Shown here one piece after another: positions 41,964-51,022 of a stretch of DNA of 64,000 bases (the first letter of the stretch is position 1; the number at the start of each line of letters is the position of its first letter). This stretch comes from Paenibacillus sp. YN15 (lineage in GTDB: Bacteria; Bacillota; Bacilli; Paenibacillales; NBRC-103111): positions 1 to 64,000 of the forward strand of contig NZ_QMFA01000012.1 in NCBI RefSeq assembly GCF_003285005.1, given 5' to 3'. A model generated the notes under the pieces. The model was not told the origin of the DNA. It made no database searches and saw nothing but the letters and a program-made list of their open reading frames with translations. Position numbers and translations under genes: made by a program.

Positions 41964-43808
41964 TTACTTCCTCTCCGGCAGCTGGCTGTTCCGCCGCTCT
42001 GCGGGCATGGACAGGGTCATCCGCGTCCCTTCCCCTTCGCTGCTTTCCACGCTCAGTCCGTATTCCTCGCCGAACACCATCTGAATCCGGCGGTGCACAT
42101 TCATAAGGCCGATGCCGCCGCGGTGGTACAGCGAGTCGTCCTCCCCGCCTGCCAGCTGGTTCAGCTTCAGCTTTTCCCTAAGCCGCTCCAGCCGCCCCGG
42201 GGAGATGCCCGCGCCGTTGTCCTCTACCATCACCAGAAACCGGCCGTGCTCAATCCGGGCGTCGATGCGGATGTAGTGGCGGTCCTCAATGCCTCCGGGA
42301 AACGCATGCTGGAAAATATTCTCGATCAGGGGCTGCAGCGTAAGACGAACCGTTTTTTCCAGCAGCAGTCCCGGCGGAATGATCACATCAATCTCGAACT
42401 CCCGGTCGATGCGGTGCTTGAGAATGGTCATGTAGCTTAAGACATGGCGCAATTCATTGGCGATGGTAATTTCCTTCAGATTGGTCTGGATGGAGTAGCG
42501 GAGCATAAACGCCATGGCTTCCACCATCTCAGTAATTTCCTCCGACTCCTGAATCACCGCGTAGCTCTTGATGGTTTCCAGCGTGTTGTACAAAAAATGC
42601 GGGTTAATCTGCAGCTGCAAGGCCTGAAATTCCGCCTGCTGCCGCTCCAGCCGGGTTTCCTGAAGCTCCAGCGCCGCCTTCTGGGTGGTAAGCTCCGCCT
42701 CGTACACCCGCTCAATCATGTCCGACAGTCTGCTGACCATCAGGTTGTAGCTGCGCATCAGTCCCCCCAGCTCATCCTGGCGGTCATCCGTATCCAGCCG
42801 CTGCCAGTTCCCCTTTTCCGTCTCCCGCATGCCTTCCTTCAGCACCTTAATGGGTCTGGTAATGGACTGGCCAAAGCGGGTAGCCAGAAGCAGGGTGCCC
42901 ACCAGAGTCAGCACCCCCACCAGAATCGTGGTGGTGCGGATGGTGGAGATGGGCTCCCGCAGCTCGCTGACCGGCATGGTCACCACCAGCTGCCAGTTGG
43001 AATAGTCCGACTTCCGGGAAACAAACAGATAATCCTTTCCCTCTACCCCCTCAATGTAGGAGGTATTGGGGTGAGCCGCCACATTGGCCAGCAGCTCGGG
43101 GGACAGGACCGGTCCCGTCCCTGTGGGCTGATACAAGGGTTTGCCGAATTCATCCAGGATGAGGAAGAAGCCTCCCTGCCCCAGGTCCAGGGGTTCCCAG
43201 ATCCGGGCCAGCTCCTGGGCCTTGAACTCGATGGCCAGAATGCCGTTGGGCCGGTAAGAGGAGACGCCGCGGATTTGACGCACCATGCTGATGATGCCGG
43301 CGTTGGGCACATTTTGCACATTGGTGTTGAGAATGGCGATCCGCCCGCTCTCCGGGGTTTGGGACGCCAAAGCCTTGTACCGGTCCGCCGCATTGAACTG
43401 GGTGCTGTACGCCTGGTTGGCGTTATCGTCGCTGATGGCCTTGCCGTTCTCATTAATCACATAAATCAGGTTGATCTGCGGATACAGGATAAACAACGAG
43501 CGGAACAGATACTTCTGGATGTCATTGGTGTATTGGTAATACGAGTAGCTGTCCTCCGGGTCCATATCCAGGAACTGCTTCACCTGGTAATAGGACAGAA
43601 CGGAATCGCTGGCTTTTTCATAATTTTGCAGATACAGGTCCGTCTGGTAGGAGGCGCTGCGGATCACCTGGGCAATGGTCCGTTCCGTGGATTGGTCCAG
43701 GGCGCTGGAGGCCTGAAAGTACGAGATGAAGCCGACCATGGACAAGGACAGGACAATCACCGTCAGAAACGAGACGAACAGCTTGGCGGAAAGGCTCTTT
43801 CGCAGCAT
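41964..43808 (-). CDS. Sensor histidine kinase, YesM type
   Basis: 614 residues. TM1 about 8-30, a large extracellular Cache-like domain about 31-285, TM2 about 290-310, HAMP (TRPIKVLKEGM...), then the YesM-type phosphoacceptor LQINPHFLYNTLETIKSY and an ATPase with MVEDNGAGIS and RGGIGLMNVHRRI. It should sense the polysaccharide or its fragments and phosphorylate the response regulator whose gene overlaps it by one base (TAATG). Confidence 0.93.
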   Translation of the reverse strand: MLRKSLSAKLFVSFLTVIVLSLSMVGFISYFQASSALDQSTERTIAQVIRSASYQTDLYLQNYEKASDSVLSYYQVKQFLDMDPEDSYSYYQYTNDIQKYLFRSLFILYPQINLIYVINENGKAISDDNANQAYSTQFNAADRYKALASQTPESGRIAILNTNVQNVPNAGIISMVRQIRGVSSYRPNGILAIEFKAQELARIWEPLDLGQGGFFLILDEFGKPLYQPTGTGPVLSPELLANVAAHPNTSYIEGVEGKDYLFVSRKSDYSNWQLVVTMPVSELREPISTIRTTTILVGVLTLVGTLLLATRFGQSITRPIKVLKEGMRETEKGNWQRLDTDDRQDELGGLMRSYNLMVSRLSDMIERVYEAELTTQKAALELQETRLERQQAEFQALQLQINPHFLYNTLETIKSYAVIQESEEITEMVEAMAFMLRYSIQTNLKEITIANELRHVLSYMTILKHRIDREFEIDVIIPPGLLLEKTVRLTLQPLIENIFQHAFPGGIEDRHYIRIDARIEHGRFLVMVEDNGAGISPGRLERLREKLKLNQLAGGEDDSLYHRGGIGLMNVHRRIQMVFGEEYGLSVESSEGEGTRMTLSMPAERRNSQLPERK

Positions 43809-44836
43809 TATTCGATCCCCAGCTGGCTGCGGTATTCGGAAGGGGACAGGCCGGTATATTTCTTGAAGGTTTTGGTGAAATGGGGATGATCCGCATACCC
43901 CACCTCAAAGGAGATATCCGTAATCCTGTATTGGGATTGCCCCAAGAGCTTCTTGGCCTTCTCCATTCTCCGGCTGATCCGGTAATGGACGAAGGTTTCC
44001 CCCGTCACCTGCTTGAACAGCTGGCTGAAATAGGAGGGATTCAGCCCCAACAGCTCCGCTACCTCCTCCAGGGAGATTTCCCGGGCCAGGTTCTCCTCCA
44101 TAAAGGCCTTGGCCTCCTCCACCGGGTCCTTGGCCTTGCCCTTGCGCCTCACCCGCAGCTCCTGCAGGATTTCGCGGACCGCTCCCGAGAACTGCCCGAA
44201 CAATTCGGCAGGCATCCCTTCCCGCAGGCGGAGGGCGCTTTGGGAGGGATTCACAGAGCTGGCATGCAGCCGCCGGATCAAAAGGGTATACCCCTCCTCC
44301 AGCAGCTCCTTGTGCTGGCTGCGGCTCATTTTCCGCCGGAGCATCTCGCTCTCCCATTCCTGAAGAACGGCCCCCAGCTTCTCCTCCTCCAAATTCCAGA
44401 CGGCGTCATGAAGCCGTTCCACCCAATCGTCCAGCTTGGCCACCGCTACGAAGCCTGTCGGCTCATTGGCCGCCTCCTCCAGCTTGGCGATGGTCTTCTG
44501 CAGCTCCGCCCGGCCCACCGGCTTCAGCAAATATTCCTTTACGCCGTAGGACACGCATTGGCGGGCATATTCAAAGTCTCCGTAGCCGGACACCACTACG
44601 ATCTGGGTTACCGTATCCATGCCGGCCAGACGCCGGCACAGCTCCAGCCCGTCCATCCGGGGCATCCGGATATCGGTAAATAAATAGTCGGGTTGATCTT
44701 CCTTCATGAGAGCCAGCGCTTCCTCTCCGTCTGCGGCCAGACGGATGTCCGCCCCAGGCCCGACAATCTGGCGGACCATAACGGAAAGACCCTTTCGAAT
44801 AACCGGCTCGTCGTCTACAATGACGATTTTTCTCAT
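43808..44836 (-). CDS. Response regulator, YesN type (receiver + AraC)
   Basis: 342 residues. Receiver domain with IVDDE near the N-terminus, phosphoacceptor D55 (LFTDIRMPRMDG) and LLKPV; the C-terminal AraC domain starts near 235 (EISLEEVAELLGLNPSYFSQLF; ISFEVGYADHPHFTKTFKKY). It pairs with the downstream YesM-type kinase and probably activates the transporter and lyase genes of locus 2. Confidence 0.93.
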   Translation of the reverse strand: MRKIVIVDDEPVIRKGLSVMVRQIVGPGADIRLAADGEEALALMKEDQPDYLFTDIRMPRMDGLELCRRLAGMDTVTQIVVVSGYGDFEYARQCVSYGVKEYLLKPVGRAELQKTIAKLEEAANEPTGFVAVAKLDDWVERLHDAVWNLEEEKLGAVLQEWESEMLRRKMSRSQHKELLEEGYTLLIRRLHASSVNPSQSALRLREGMPAELFGQFSGAVREILQELRVRRKGKAKDPVEEAKAFMEENLAREISLEEVAELLGLNPSYFSQLFKQVTGETFVHYRISRRMEKAKKLLGQSQYRITDISFEVGYADHPHFTKTFKKYTGLSPSEYRSQLGIE

Positions 44837-44986
44837 GCTGGAAGCCCCCCTTTTGCTGTGTCCGGGCTTGCTTTCGGCTACTGCTCTCTCCTTGGCGGTT
44901 GTTGCCGCGGAGCGCTGGTTTGGCCTAGCAGCCCGTCCTTATGATCCGAACGTGCATATCTGTCTTATTGTACCACATTCGGGCAT

Positions 44987-45868
44987 TTAGGCTTTTACCG
45001 AGCCCACCATCATCCCCTGTACAAAATGCCGCTGCAGGAAAGGATACACCATGATAATGGGAAGTGTAGCAATGATGATGACCGCCATTTTGATGCCCTC
45101 CGGCGAGGTATGGGCCAGCGAGCTGAAAACCGAGGAAGCGGGGTCGATGCTGATGTCATCGCTTTCAAACAGCTTCTTCAGCTTCACCTGCAGGGGCCAC
45201 AGTGACGGTTTGTTGATGTAATACAGGGCGTTCATGTAAGCATTCCAGTGTCCCACCGCATAGAAAATTCCCAGGGACGCCATAACCGGCTTGGACAAAG
45301 GAAGCACGATGCTGTAAATGATCCGCAGCTCGCCGCAGCCGTCGATCCGCGAGGAGTCGATGAGCTCCGGGGGAATCTGCATGAAGAAGCTGCGCATCAC
45401 GAAGAAATTGAAGGCGCTGATGGCGCCGGGAATCATCAGGGCCCACAGGGTGTTCATCAGGCCCACATTCTTGATCAGAATGAAGTTGGGGATCAGCGGC
45501 GCGGTGAACACCATGGTGAACAGCACCATAAGCACAACGTACCTGCGTCCCACAAACTCCGGCCGGGAAACGGGATAAGCCAGTGAAGAGGTAGCCGCCA
45601 GATTGATGAAGGTGCCCAGCACCGTAATGTACACCGACACGCCGAAGGCCCGCCAGATGGATTGGTCGCTGAAGACGTATTGGTAGTTGATCATGGTAAA
45701 TTCTTTGGGCCATAGGCCCACCCGGCCGTTAATGATCGCGTCCGAGGTGCTGAAGGACTGGGCGATGACGTTCAGGAACGGCAGGAACATCGCCAGCGCA
45801 ATCAGCGTCAGCAGCACCAGGTTGAAGATGTTGAAAATATTTTGTCCGCGGGTATAGCGCGCTCTCAT
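44987..45868 (-). CDS. Sugar ABC transporter permease, LplC/MalG type (locus 2)
   Basis: 293 residues, six membrane segments, EAA loop ELIDSSRIDGCGELRIIYSI. AGGAGG is 10 bases before the ATG, and the gap to the upstream permease contains a hairpin-plus-GCATCGTAAGCAT element. Partner of the LplB-type permease and of a distant binding lipoprotein at 33804. Confidence 0.93.
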   Translation of the reverse strand: MRARYTRGQNIFNIFNLVLLTLIALAMFLPFLNVIAQSFSTSDAIINGRVGLWPKEFTMINYQYVFSDQSIWRAFGVSVYITVLGTFINLAATSSLAYPVSRPEFVGRRYVVLMVLFTMVFTAPLIPNFILIKNVGLMNTLWALMIPGAISAFNFFVMRSFFMQIPPELIDSSRIDGCGELRIIYSIVLPLSKPVMASLGIFYAVGHWNAYMNALYYINKPSLWPLQVKLKKLFESDDISIDPASSVFSSLAHTSPEGIKMAVIIIATLPIIMVYPFLQRHFVQGMMVGSVKA

Positions 45869-45886
45869 TATGAAGCACCTCCTGAA

Positions 45887-45920
45887 GGCTTTCCGCCAGG
45901 AAAGCCGGCATCGTAAGCAT
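45887..45920. repeat. Hairpin plus GCATCGTAAGCAT element, single copy
   Basis: GGCTTTCC/GGAAAGCC hairpin followed by GGCATCGTAAGCAT, between the two permease genes. It shares the tail with the three-copy cluster at 46898-47004. On the mRNA strand the hairpin sits directly before the AGGAGG of the downstream permease. Confidence 0.7.
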
Positions 45921-45923
45921 AGA

Positions 45924-46880
45924 CTAATACAGGGACTCGCCGGTGGTTTTTTTGCTCAGGAAGTTCCCGATGAACACCAGCATCAGCCCCACCACGGATT
46001 TGAACAGACCGACTGCAGTGGTGTAGCTGTATTGCTGGGACAAGAGGCCCGCCTTGTAGATGTAGGTGTCGAGAATTTCACCGTTGCCTGTATTCAGCGC
46101 ATTCAGGAAAACCCATACCCGCTCAAAGCCCAAATCCAGGAACTTGCCGATGTGCAGCAGGAACAGGATCATGATGGTGGGAATCAAAGACGGCAAGGTA
46201 ATGGCCATGGTCTGCTTCCAGCGTCCGGCGCCGTCCACCTCGGCAGCTTCGTACAGGTCCGGGTTGATGCCTGCCAGCGCCGCCAGATAAATGATGGTGC
46301 CGTAGCCGGAATCCCGCCAGATGCCGGAGCCGATGAGCACTGTGCGGATGTAGGAATTTTCGCCGAGGAAATAAATCGGTTCAAAGCCCAGCCACTCGAT
46401 GACATGGTTCACGATGCCTGTAGACGGAGACAGGATGCCCAGGGCGATACCGCTGATAATAACCCAGGACAAGAAGTGGGGCATATACACGATGGTTTGC
46501 AGCAGCCGCTTGTACACCACCAGTCTGATCTCGTTTAAGAGAAGAGCCAGAATAATCGGCGCCGGGAAAGCAAACACCAGATCATATAATCCCAACAGAA
46601 TGGTATTGGTCAGAATCCGCATAAAATCCTGATACTGAAACATGGTCTTGAAATGCTCCAGCCCTACCCATTCACTGCCTGTAAAGCCCTTGAAAATATT
46701 GTAATTCTGAAATGCAATAACCGATCCGGCCAGCGGCACATACTTGAAAATGATGAAATAAATAATGCCGGGCAAAGCGATCAGATACAAGGTTCTGTAT
46801 TTCCACATATACGTCAACAGAGAGTGTTTGGTCGTCGCCTTGTAGCTCACCCGGTCCGCCGCTGTAACTTTAGCCGCCAT
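45924..46880 (-). CDS. Sugar ABC transporter permease, LplB/MalF type (locus 2)
   Basis: 318 residues, six membrane segments, EAA loop DLYEAAEVDGAGRWKQTMAI. First gene of locus 2. Its mRNA leader carries the tandem hairpin repeats at 46898-47004. GGAGG lies 7 bases before the ATG. Confidence 0.93.
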   Translation of the reverse strand: MAAKVTAADRVSYKATTKHSLLTYMWKYRTLYLIALPGIIYFIIFKYVPLAGSVIAFQNYNIFKGFTGSEWVGLEHFKTMFQYQDFMRILTNTILLGLYDLVFAFPAPIILALLLNEIRLVVYKRLLQTIVYMPHFLSWVIISGIALGILSPSTGIVNHVIEWLGFEPIYFLGENSYIRTVLIGSGIWRDSGYGTIIYLAALAGINPDLYEAAEVDGAGRWKQTMAITLPSLIPTIMILFLLHIGKFLDLGFERVWVFLNALNTGNGEILDTYIYKAGLLSQQYSYTTAVGLFKSVVGLMLVFIGNFLSKKTTGESLY

Positions 46881-46897
46881 GTTCCTTCCTCCCTAAG

Positions 46898-47004
46898 GGC
46901 TATCCGAAGGATAGCCTACTTCGTAAGCATGAGCCAGGTTTTGCATAGGCAAAACTCGCATCGTAAGCATGAGCCAGGTTTTGCGTAAGCAAAACTCGCA
47001 TCAT
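46898..47004. repeat. Tandem hairpin / GCATCGTAAGCAT repeats, three copies
   Basis: Three hairpins (GGCTATCC/GGATAGCC at 46898-46916; GTTTTGC/GCAAAAC at 46938-46955 and again at 46978-46995), the first two followed by CATCGTAAGCAT-like tails and GAGCCAG, the third by a degraded tail. The last two repeat with a 40-bp period. They lie in the leader of the locus 2 permease mRNA, between it and the tautomerase gene. Confidence 0.75.
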
Positions 47005-47007
47005 AAA

Positions 47008-47187
47008 CTAGGTTTTCCGCAAGTTTGCCGGGGCATTTTCATCCAGCGGAATTTCGTTGAATTCGATGGTGATAAATTGTTCCTCCCGTTGGATAATTCG
47101 GGATAATTCCTTGGTAAACACATGGACGATCTCATCTTTTTGCTCCTGGGTGCGTCCTTCATACATCTTGATGGTGATATGAGGCAC
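47008..47187 (-). CDS. 4-Oxalocrotonate tautomerase-family protein
   Basis: 59 residues, the usual size of the family. The GTG start is followed at once by Pro (PHITIKMYEGRTQEQK), giving the catalytic N-terminal proline after Met removal; this and GGAGGG 8 bases upstream settle the start over longer frames. It may isomerise a keto/enol metabolite; the true substrate is unknown. The C-terminus overlaps the hairpin repeats by a few bases. Confidence 0.85.
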   Translation of the reverse strand: MPHITIKMYEGRTQEQKDEIVHVFTKELSRIIQREEQFITIEFNEIPLDENAPANLRKT

Positions 47188-47424
47188 TCTATTCCCTCCT
47201 TTCCCAAGCCAAGTCACTGAATCTGCTTTTATCGTACCCTGATTCCGGGAATCCCAAAATGGAGTCCCTGTGAGTAAGCTTGTGTTTTTTTTAGGTATGA
47301 AACCGCTCTATCGGCAGGGTTATCCGGCGCCCCGCAAGATGGGCTAAAGACAAACCCGGTTTGAATTATTATAGACAATATGTTAAATTGTTTATGTAAA
47401 AATAAACGAATTGGAGTTTTGTTT

Positions 47425-48552
47425 ATGAGCAGTCTTTTGTTTGAGGCGACAATTGAGGAGCTGAAGCTTGGCTTCCGGCGGGAGGGACGGCGGCGGCTCT
47501 GCCTGTGCTGCGGCTTCGAGACGGAGGCCGGGCTGGTCTATCCCGCGGAGGGCCGGTTTTATGAGGCGGAGCGGTATATGGAGGCGCATATTGAAGAGGA
47601 GCACGGCGGGATGCTCAGGTTTCTGCTGGCGCTGGACAGAAGCGCCACCGGCCTGACCGGCACCCACAAGCGGCTGCTGGAGCTCAGCGCCCAAGGGTTG
47701 AGCGATGACCAGCTCCAGAAGGAGATGGGCATCGGCAGCTCCTCCACCATCCGCAACCACCGCTTTGCCCTGCGGGAGAAGGAGCGCCAGGCCCGGCTGT
47801 TTCTGGCAGTGATGGAGCTGATGGCGGCGCAGGGGGCAAAGGCGGCCCCGGCTAGCGGCGGCTCCGGCGTTGCAGCGGGAGCCGCGGGCAATCCCAAAGA
47901 AAAGCATGGCCGCGAAGAGCTGGCATCCCTGTTCCCTCTGGGGACAGACGGACCGCTCTCCCGCTATCCCTCCCGCAGCAAGCCGTTGAAGCTGGTCTTG
48001 GATGTGATTGCAGAGCATTTTGCCTATGGAGAAATCTACACGGAGCAGCAGGTGAATGACTTGCTGGAGCCGGTTTATGCGGACTACGCCTTGCTGCGGC
48101 GCAGCCTGGTGGACTACGGCTATCTGGAACGGAAGAAGGATGGAAGCGAATATTGGCGCCTGGCGCGCAGGAAGGAAGATGACGCTGTGGACCGGCGGAA
48201 GGAATTGCAGGAGTTGGCCAAGGAGATCAAGGTGGAGGCGGGGATTTATTGCATCCGCAACCTCAAAAATGACAAGAGACTGGTGGAGAGCACCCCCAAC
48301 CTCAAAAAGCTCAACGGACTCAAGCTGTCCCTGGACATGGGAAGCCACATGAACCGGCAGCTTCAGAAGGATTGGACCGCTATCGGGGAGGATTCCTTCG
48401 CCTTCGAGGTGCTGGAAAAGCTGAAGAGGCCGGAAACCGGCCCCTTCGATGAAAAGCGGGAGCTGAAAAAGCTGAAAGAAAAGTGGCTGCAGGAGCTGAT
48501 GCCTTTCGGCGACCGGGGCTACAATTCGGATAAAGAGCGCCCGGAGGAATAG
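47425..48552 (+). CDS. DUF2087 protein with HTH and GIY-YIG-like C-terminus
   Basis: 375 residues in three parts: a Cys-containing N-terminus with a LuxR-like helix-turn-helix about 90-140 (LTGTHKRLLELSAQGLSDDQ), a Gly/Ala linker, a DUF2087 winged domain about 190-250 (LSRYPSRSKPLKLVLDVIAE), and a C-terminal GIY-YIG-like domain (GIYCIRNLKNDKRLVEST) about 285-370. A nuclease of this fold joined to DNA-binding modules suggests a regulator or a DNA-end-processing enzyme; function unknown. TTGGAG precedes ATG 47425; the frame is open 15 codons further upstream. Confidence 0.75.
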   Translation: MSSLLFEATIEELKLGFRREGRRRLCLCCGFETEAGLVYPAEGRFYEAERYMEAHIEEEHGGMLRFLLALDRSATGLTGTHKRLLELSAQGLSDDQLQKEMGIGSSSTIRNHRFALREKERQARLFLAVMELMAAQGAKAAPASGGSGVAAGAAGNPKEKHGREELASLFPLGTDGPLSRYPSRSKPLKLVLDVIAEHFAYGEIYTEQQVNDLLEPVYADYALLRRSLVDYGYLERKKDGSEYWRLARRKEDDAVDRRKELQELAKEIKVEAGIYCIRNLKNDKRLVESTPNLKKLNGLKLSLDMGSHMNRQLQKDWTAIGEDSFAFEVLEKLKRPETGPFDEKRELKKLKEKWLQELMPFGDRGYNSDKERPEE

Positions 48553-48562
48553 CGCGGCGGGG

Positions 48563-48913
48563 CTACACCTCCGCCTCATAGACCATCAGCTTCACCACGG
48601 AGCCGGAGCGGTTCTCCAGACCATGGCTCCAGCCGGGTTTGTTGAGAATCACATCCCCCGGCTTCACCTCCCGCTCCTCCCCATTGACGGTCATAATGCC
48701 TTGGCCTTCCAGGATGACATATACCTCTTCATTGGTTTGCCTATGGGTATGGTAGCCGATGGAGGTTTCCGGCGGCAGCTCCATGTAATAGAAAAACTTC
48801 AGCTTGCTGTCATGGTCTTCCTCACTGAACAGCTTCACGGAGCGGACCTCTCCTTTGCCCTTGTGGCTGCTGGCCGTTTTCAGCGGAGCCTCCAAAAAAT
48901 TGCGTATGATCAT
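48563..48913 (-). CDS. Single-domain cupin protein
   Basis: 116 residues. Cupin motif 1 GYHTHRQTNEEVYVILEG (His/His/Glu metal ligands) and motif 2 GDVILNKPGWSHGLEN (third His). Metal-dependent isomerase, dioxygenase or sugar-binding function is possible. Convergent with the DUF2087 gene, with an 11-base gap and no separate terminator. Confidence 0.85.
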   Translation of the reverse strand: MIIRNFLEAPLKTASSHKGKGEVRSVKLFSEEDHDSKLKFFYYMELPPETSIGYHTHRQTNEEVYVILEGQGIMTVNGEEREVKPGDVILNKPGWSHGLENRSGSVVKLMVYEAEV

Positions 48914-49022
48914 GGTGCAATCTCCTTTCCGAAGGTGGATATTCCTTAACCTTCATTATAATCGATTTGCCTCATGAAAGCTTTTCCGGCAAAGATGGCA
49001 TACTATCCGTAAAGAGGTGAAT

Positions 49023-49604
49023 ATGATGTCCCGGCCCCCCGAACCGAATGCCCGTTTGTTTGTAGCTCTGCCTTTGCCGGAGCAGTTGAAGGCCAAAATG
49101 GAGACGGAGATGGAACAGCTCCGGAAGGAGCTTTCTTTTCAAAAGTGGGTCCATCCCCAGGATCTGCATCTTACTCTTGTGTTCCTGGGGGATACGGCTC
49201 CTGAAGCTGTTGAGGGGATCATTGCCCAGCTTAAGGAAGCCGTTGGCGGGCACCGCCCGTTCCCCCTCGGGCTGAAGGAAGCCGGAGTTTTCGGGCAGCC
49301 GAACTCGCCCCGGGTTCTGTGGGCAGGTGTTGACGGGGCATTGGAAGCGCTTAAGTCGCTGCAGGCCGATATATCCTCCCGGTTGCAAACCGTCGGCTAT
49401 GTGCCGGAGAGCCGCCCCTACTCTCCCCATCTGACCTTGGCCCGCCGATACACCGGAAGCGAACCGTTACCCAGGGAGGCGTTAGCCGCTTTTTCTGCCG
49501 GTGAGCCCGCTTACCAATGGACCGCCGACCGGGTGGTGCTGTATCAGACGCGCCTGAACCGGTTGCCTATGTATGAGGAGTTGGCCTCCATCCCGCTTTC
49601 CTGA
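49023..49604 (+). CDS. thpR: RNA 2',3'-cyclic phosphodiesterase
   Basis: About 193 residues, 2H phosphoesterase family (LigT/ThpR). Two catalytic H-x-T-L motifs: HLTLVFLGD and HLTLARRY. It opens 2',3'-cyclic phosphates of RNA ends. Two ATGs (49023, 49026) follow AGAGG; an in-frame GTG at 49017 overlaps that site. The gene is monocistronic, ending near a shared terminator. Confidence 0.92.
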   Translation: MMSRPPEPNARLFVALPLPEQLKAKMETEMEQLRKELSFQKWVHPQDLHLTLVFLGDTAPEAVEGIIAQLKEAVGGHRPFPLGLKEAGVFGQPNSPRVLWAGVDGALEALKSLQADISSRLQTVGYVPESRPYSPHLTLARRYTGSEPLPREALAAFSAGEPAYQWTADRVVLYQTRLNRLPMYEELASIPLS

Positions 49605-49663
49605 CAGCCGGCGCGGTCCCGTAATACAGCTTTACCGCATAGCCGCATTACCGGAGTTTTCAC

Positions 49664-49706
49664 AAAAAAACGCTGCCCGTGTCATAGACCGGAGCAGCGT
49701 TTTTTT
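49664..49706. terminator. Bidirectional terminator between thpR and livJ
   Basis: ACGCTGC (49670-49676) pairs with GCAGCGT (49694-49700); seven A residues precede and seven T follow, so it can end both converging genes. Confidence 0.88.
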
Positions 49707-49731
49707 GCAATAGGTGCTATTTAGTGGAAGC

Positions 49732-50919
49732 TTACGGATTTACCTTGGCTTTAAACACTTGCTTGCCGTCCTTGTACTCCAGCACAACAGCGGATTTCAC
49801 CGGGTCATGGGTTTCGTTCAGCGTCAGGGAGCCGGTAGCCAGCTTCAGATCCTTGGTTTGGGCCAGGGCATCGGTGATCTTCTGCGGATCAGTGGAATTG
49901 GCGCGCTTGATGGCATCCACCAGCATGTTCACAGCATCATAACCGAGAGCAGCCAGGGAGTCGGGAGTTTCATTGTTGTTTTCCTTCTTGAAGGCTTCCA
50001 CGAACTTCTTGATCTCTGCCGAGCTGTCGTCAGCGGCATAGTGGTTGGACAGATAGGTGTTGTTCAGAGCGTCCTTGCCGGCAATCTCCAGGAGCTGCGG
50101 GGAATCCCAGCCGTCGCCGCCCATAATGGGAGCCTTGATGCCCAGCTCGCGGGCTTGCTTCACAATCTTGCCGACTTCCTCATAGTAGCCGGGAACATAG
50201 ATGAATTCCGGGTTCTTTTCCTTGATGCGGGTCAGAACCGCTTTGAAGTCGGTATCCTTTTGCTGATAGGATTCTTCGGCTACAATGGTGCCGCCGTTTT
50301 TGGTGAAGGTTTCTTTAAAGAACTTTTGGAGACCCTTGGAATAGTCGGAGGAGGAGTCCAGATAGATAGCTGCGTTCTTCGCCTTCAGCTCCTTGGAGGC
50401 GAAGTCTGCCGCCACCTTGCCTTGGAAGGGGTCGATGAAGCAAACGCGGAATACATACTCATTCACCTTGTTGGTGCGCTCATCCACGGTAACCTTGGGG
50501 TTGGTGGCGGAGGTGGTGATGAGCGGTACTTTCTTCTCTTGTGCAACCGGTACGGCGCCCAAGGTGTTGGTGGAGGTTACGGGCCCAATCAGCGCCACAA
50601 CCTTGTCGTTGGAGATGAGCTTCTGTGCAGCCCGTGTAGCTTCCTCGGATTTGGAGGCATTGTCGGCTTGAATCAGTTCAAGCTGCTTGCCCAACACGCC
50701 GCCTGCGGCGTTGATTTCGTTGACGGCCAGCTTCAATCCTTTCATCGAGGAATTGCCGAAGGAAGCTTGCCCGCCGGTCATCTCGAAGTTGGCTCCAATC
50801 TTGATGGTACCCCCTGTGTCTCCTCCGCTTGCGGAGTTCTCTTTTTTCTCCCCGCAGCCTGCCAGGGGGGCGACTGTCAGCACCAGTGCTGTCGCCGCAG
50901 CGATCCATGTTTTCTTCAT
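49732..50919 (-). CDS. livJ: Branched-chain amino acid ABC transporter, binding lipoprotein
   Basis: 395 residues; lipoprotein signal ends APLAGC, then the LivJ periplasmic-binding fold (IKIGANFEMTGGQASFG; VVALIGPVTSTNTLG; GGDGWDSPQ). Captures Leu/Ile/Val or a related ligand outside the cell. AAGGAAGGG precedes ATG 50919. It comes after livHMGF, separated from livF by about 100 bases; usually livJ is first. Confidence 0.93.
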   Translation of the reverse strand: MKKTWIAAATALVLTVAPLAGCGEKKENSASGGDTGGTIKIGANFEMTGGQASFGNSSMKGLKLAVNEINAAGGVLGKQLELIQADNASKSEEATRAAQKLISNDKVVALIGPVTSTNTLGAVPVAQEKKVPLITTSATNPKVTVDERTNKVNEYVFRVCFIDPFQGKVAADFASKELKAKNAAIYLDSSSDYSKGLQKFFKETFTKNGGTIVAEESYQQKDTDFKAVLTRIKEKNPEFIYVPGYYEEVGKIVKQARELGIKAPIMGGDGWDSPQLLEIAGKDALNNTYLSNHYAADDSSAEIKKFVEAFKKENNNETPDSLAALGYDAVNMLVDAIKRANSTDPQKITDALAQTKDLKLATGSLTLNETHDPVKSAVVLEYKDGKQVFKAKVNP

Positions 50920-51022
50920 TTCTGATTCCCTTCCTTCTCCCATTAATGATGAATTGTATATTCTGAACGTGTCTGGGGCACGTTTCATTCGGCTCTGGCT
51001 TCACTTTTTGGGGGAAAATTGC

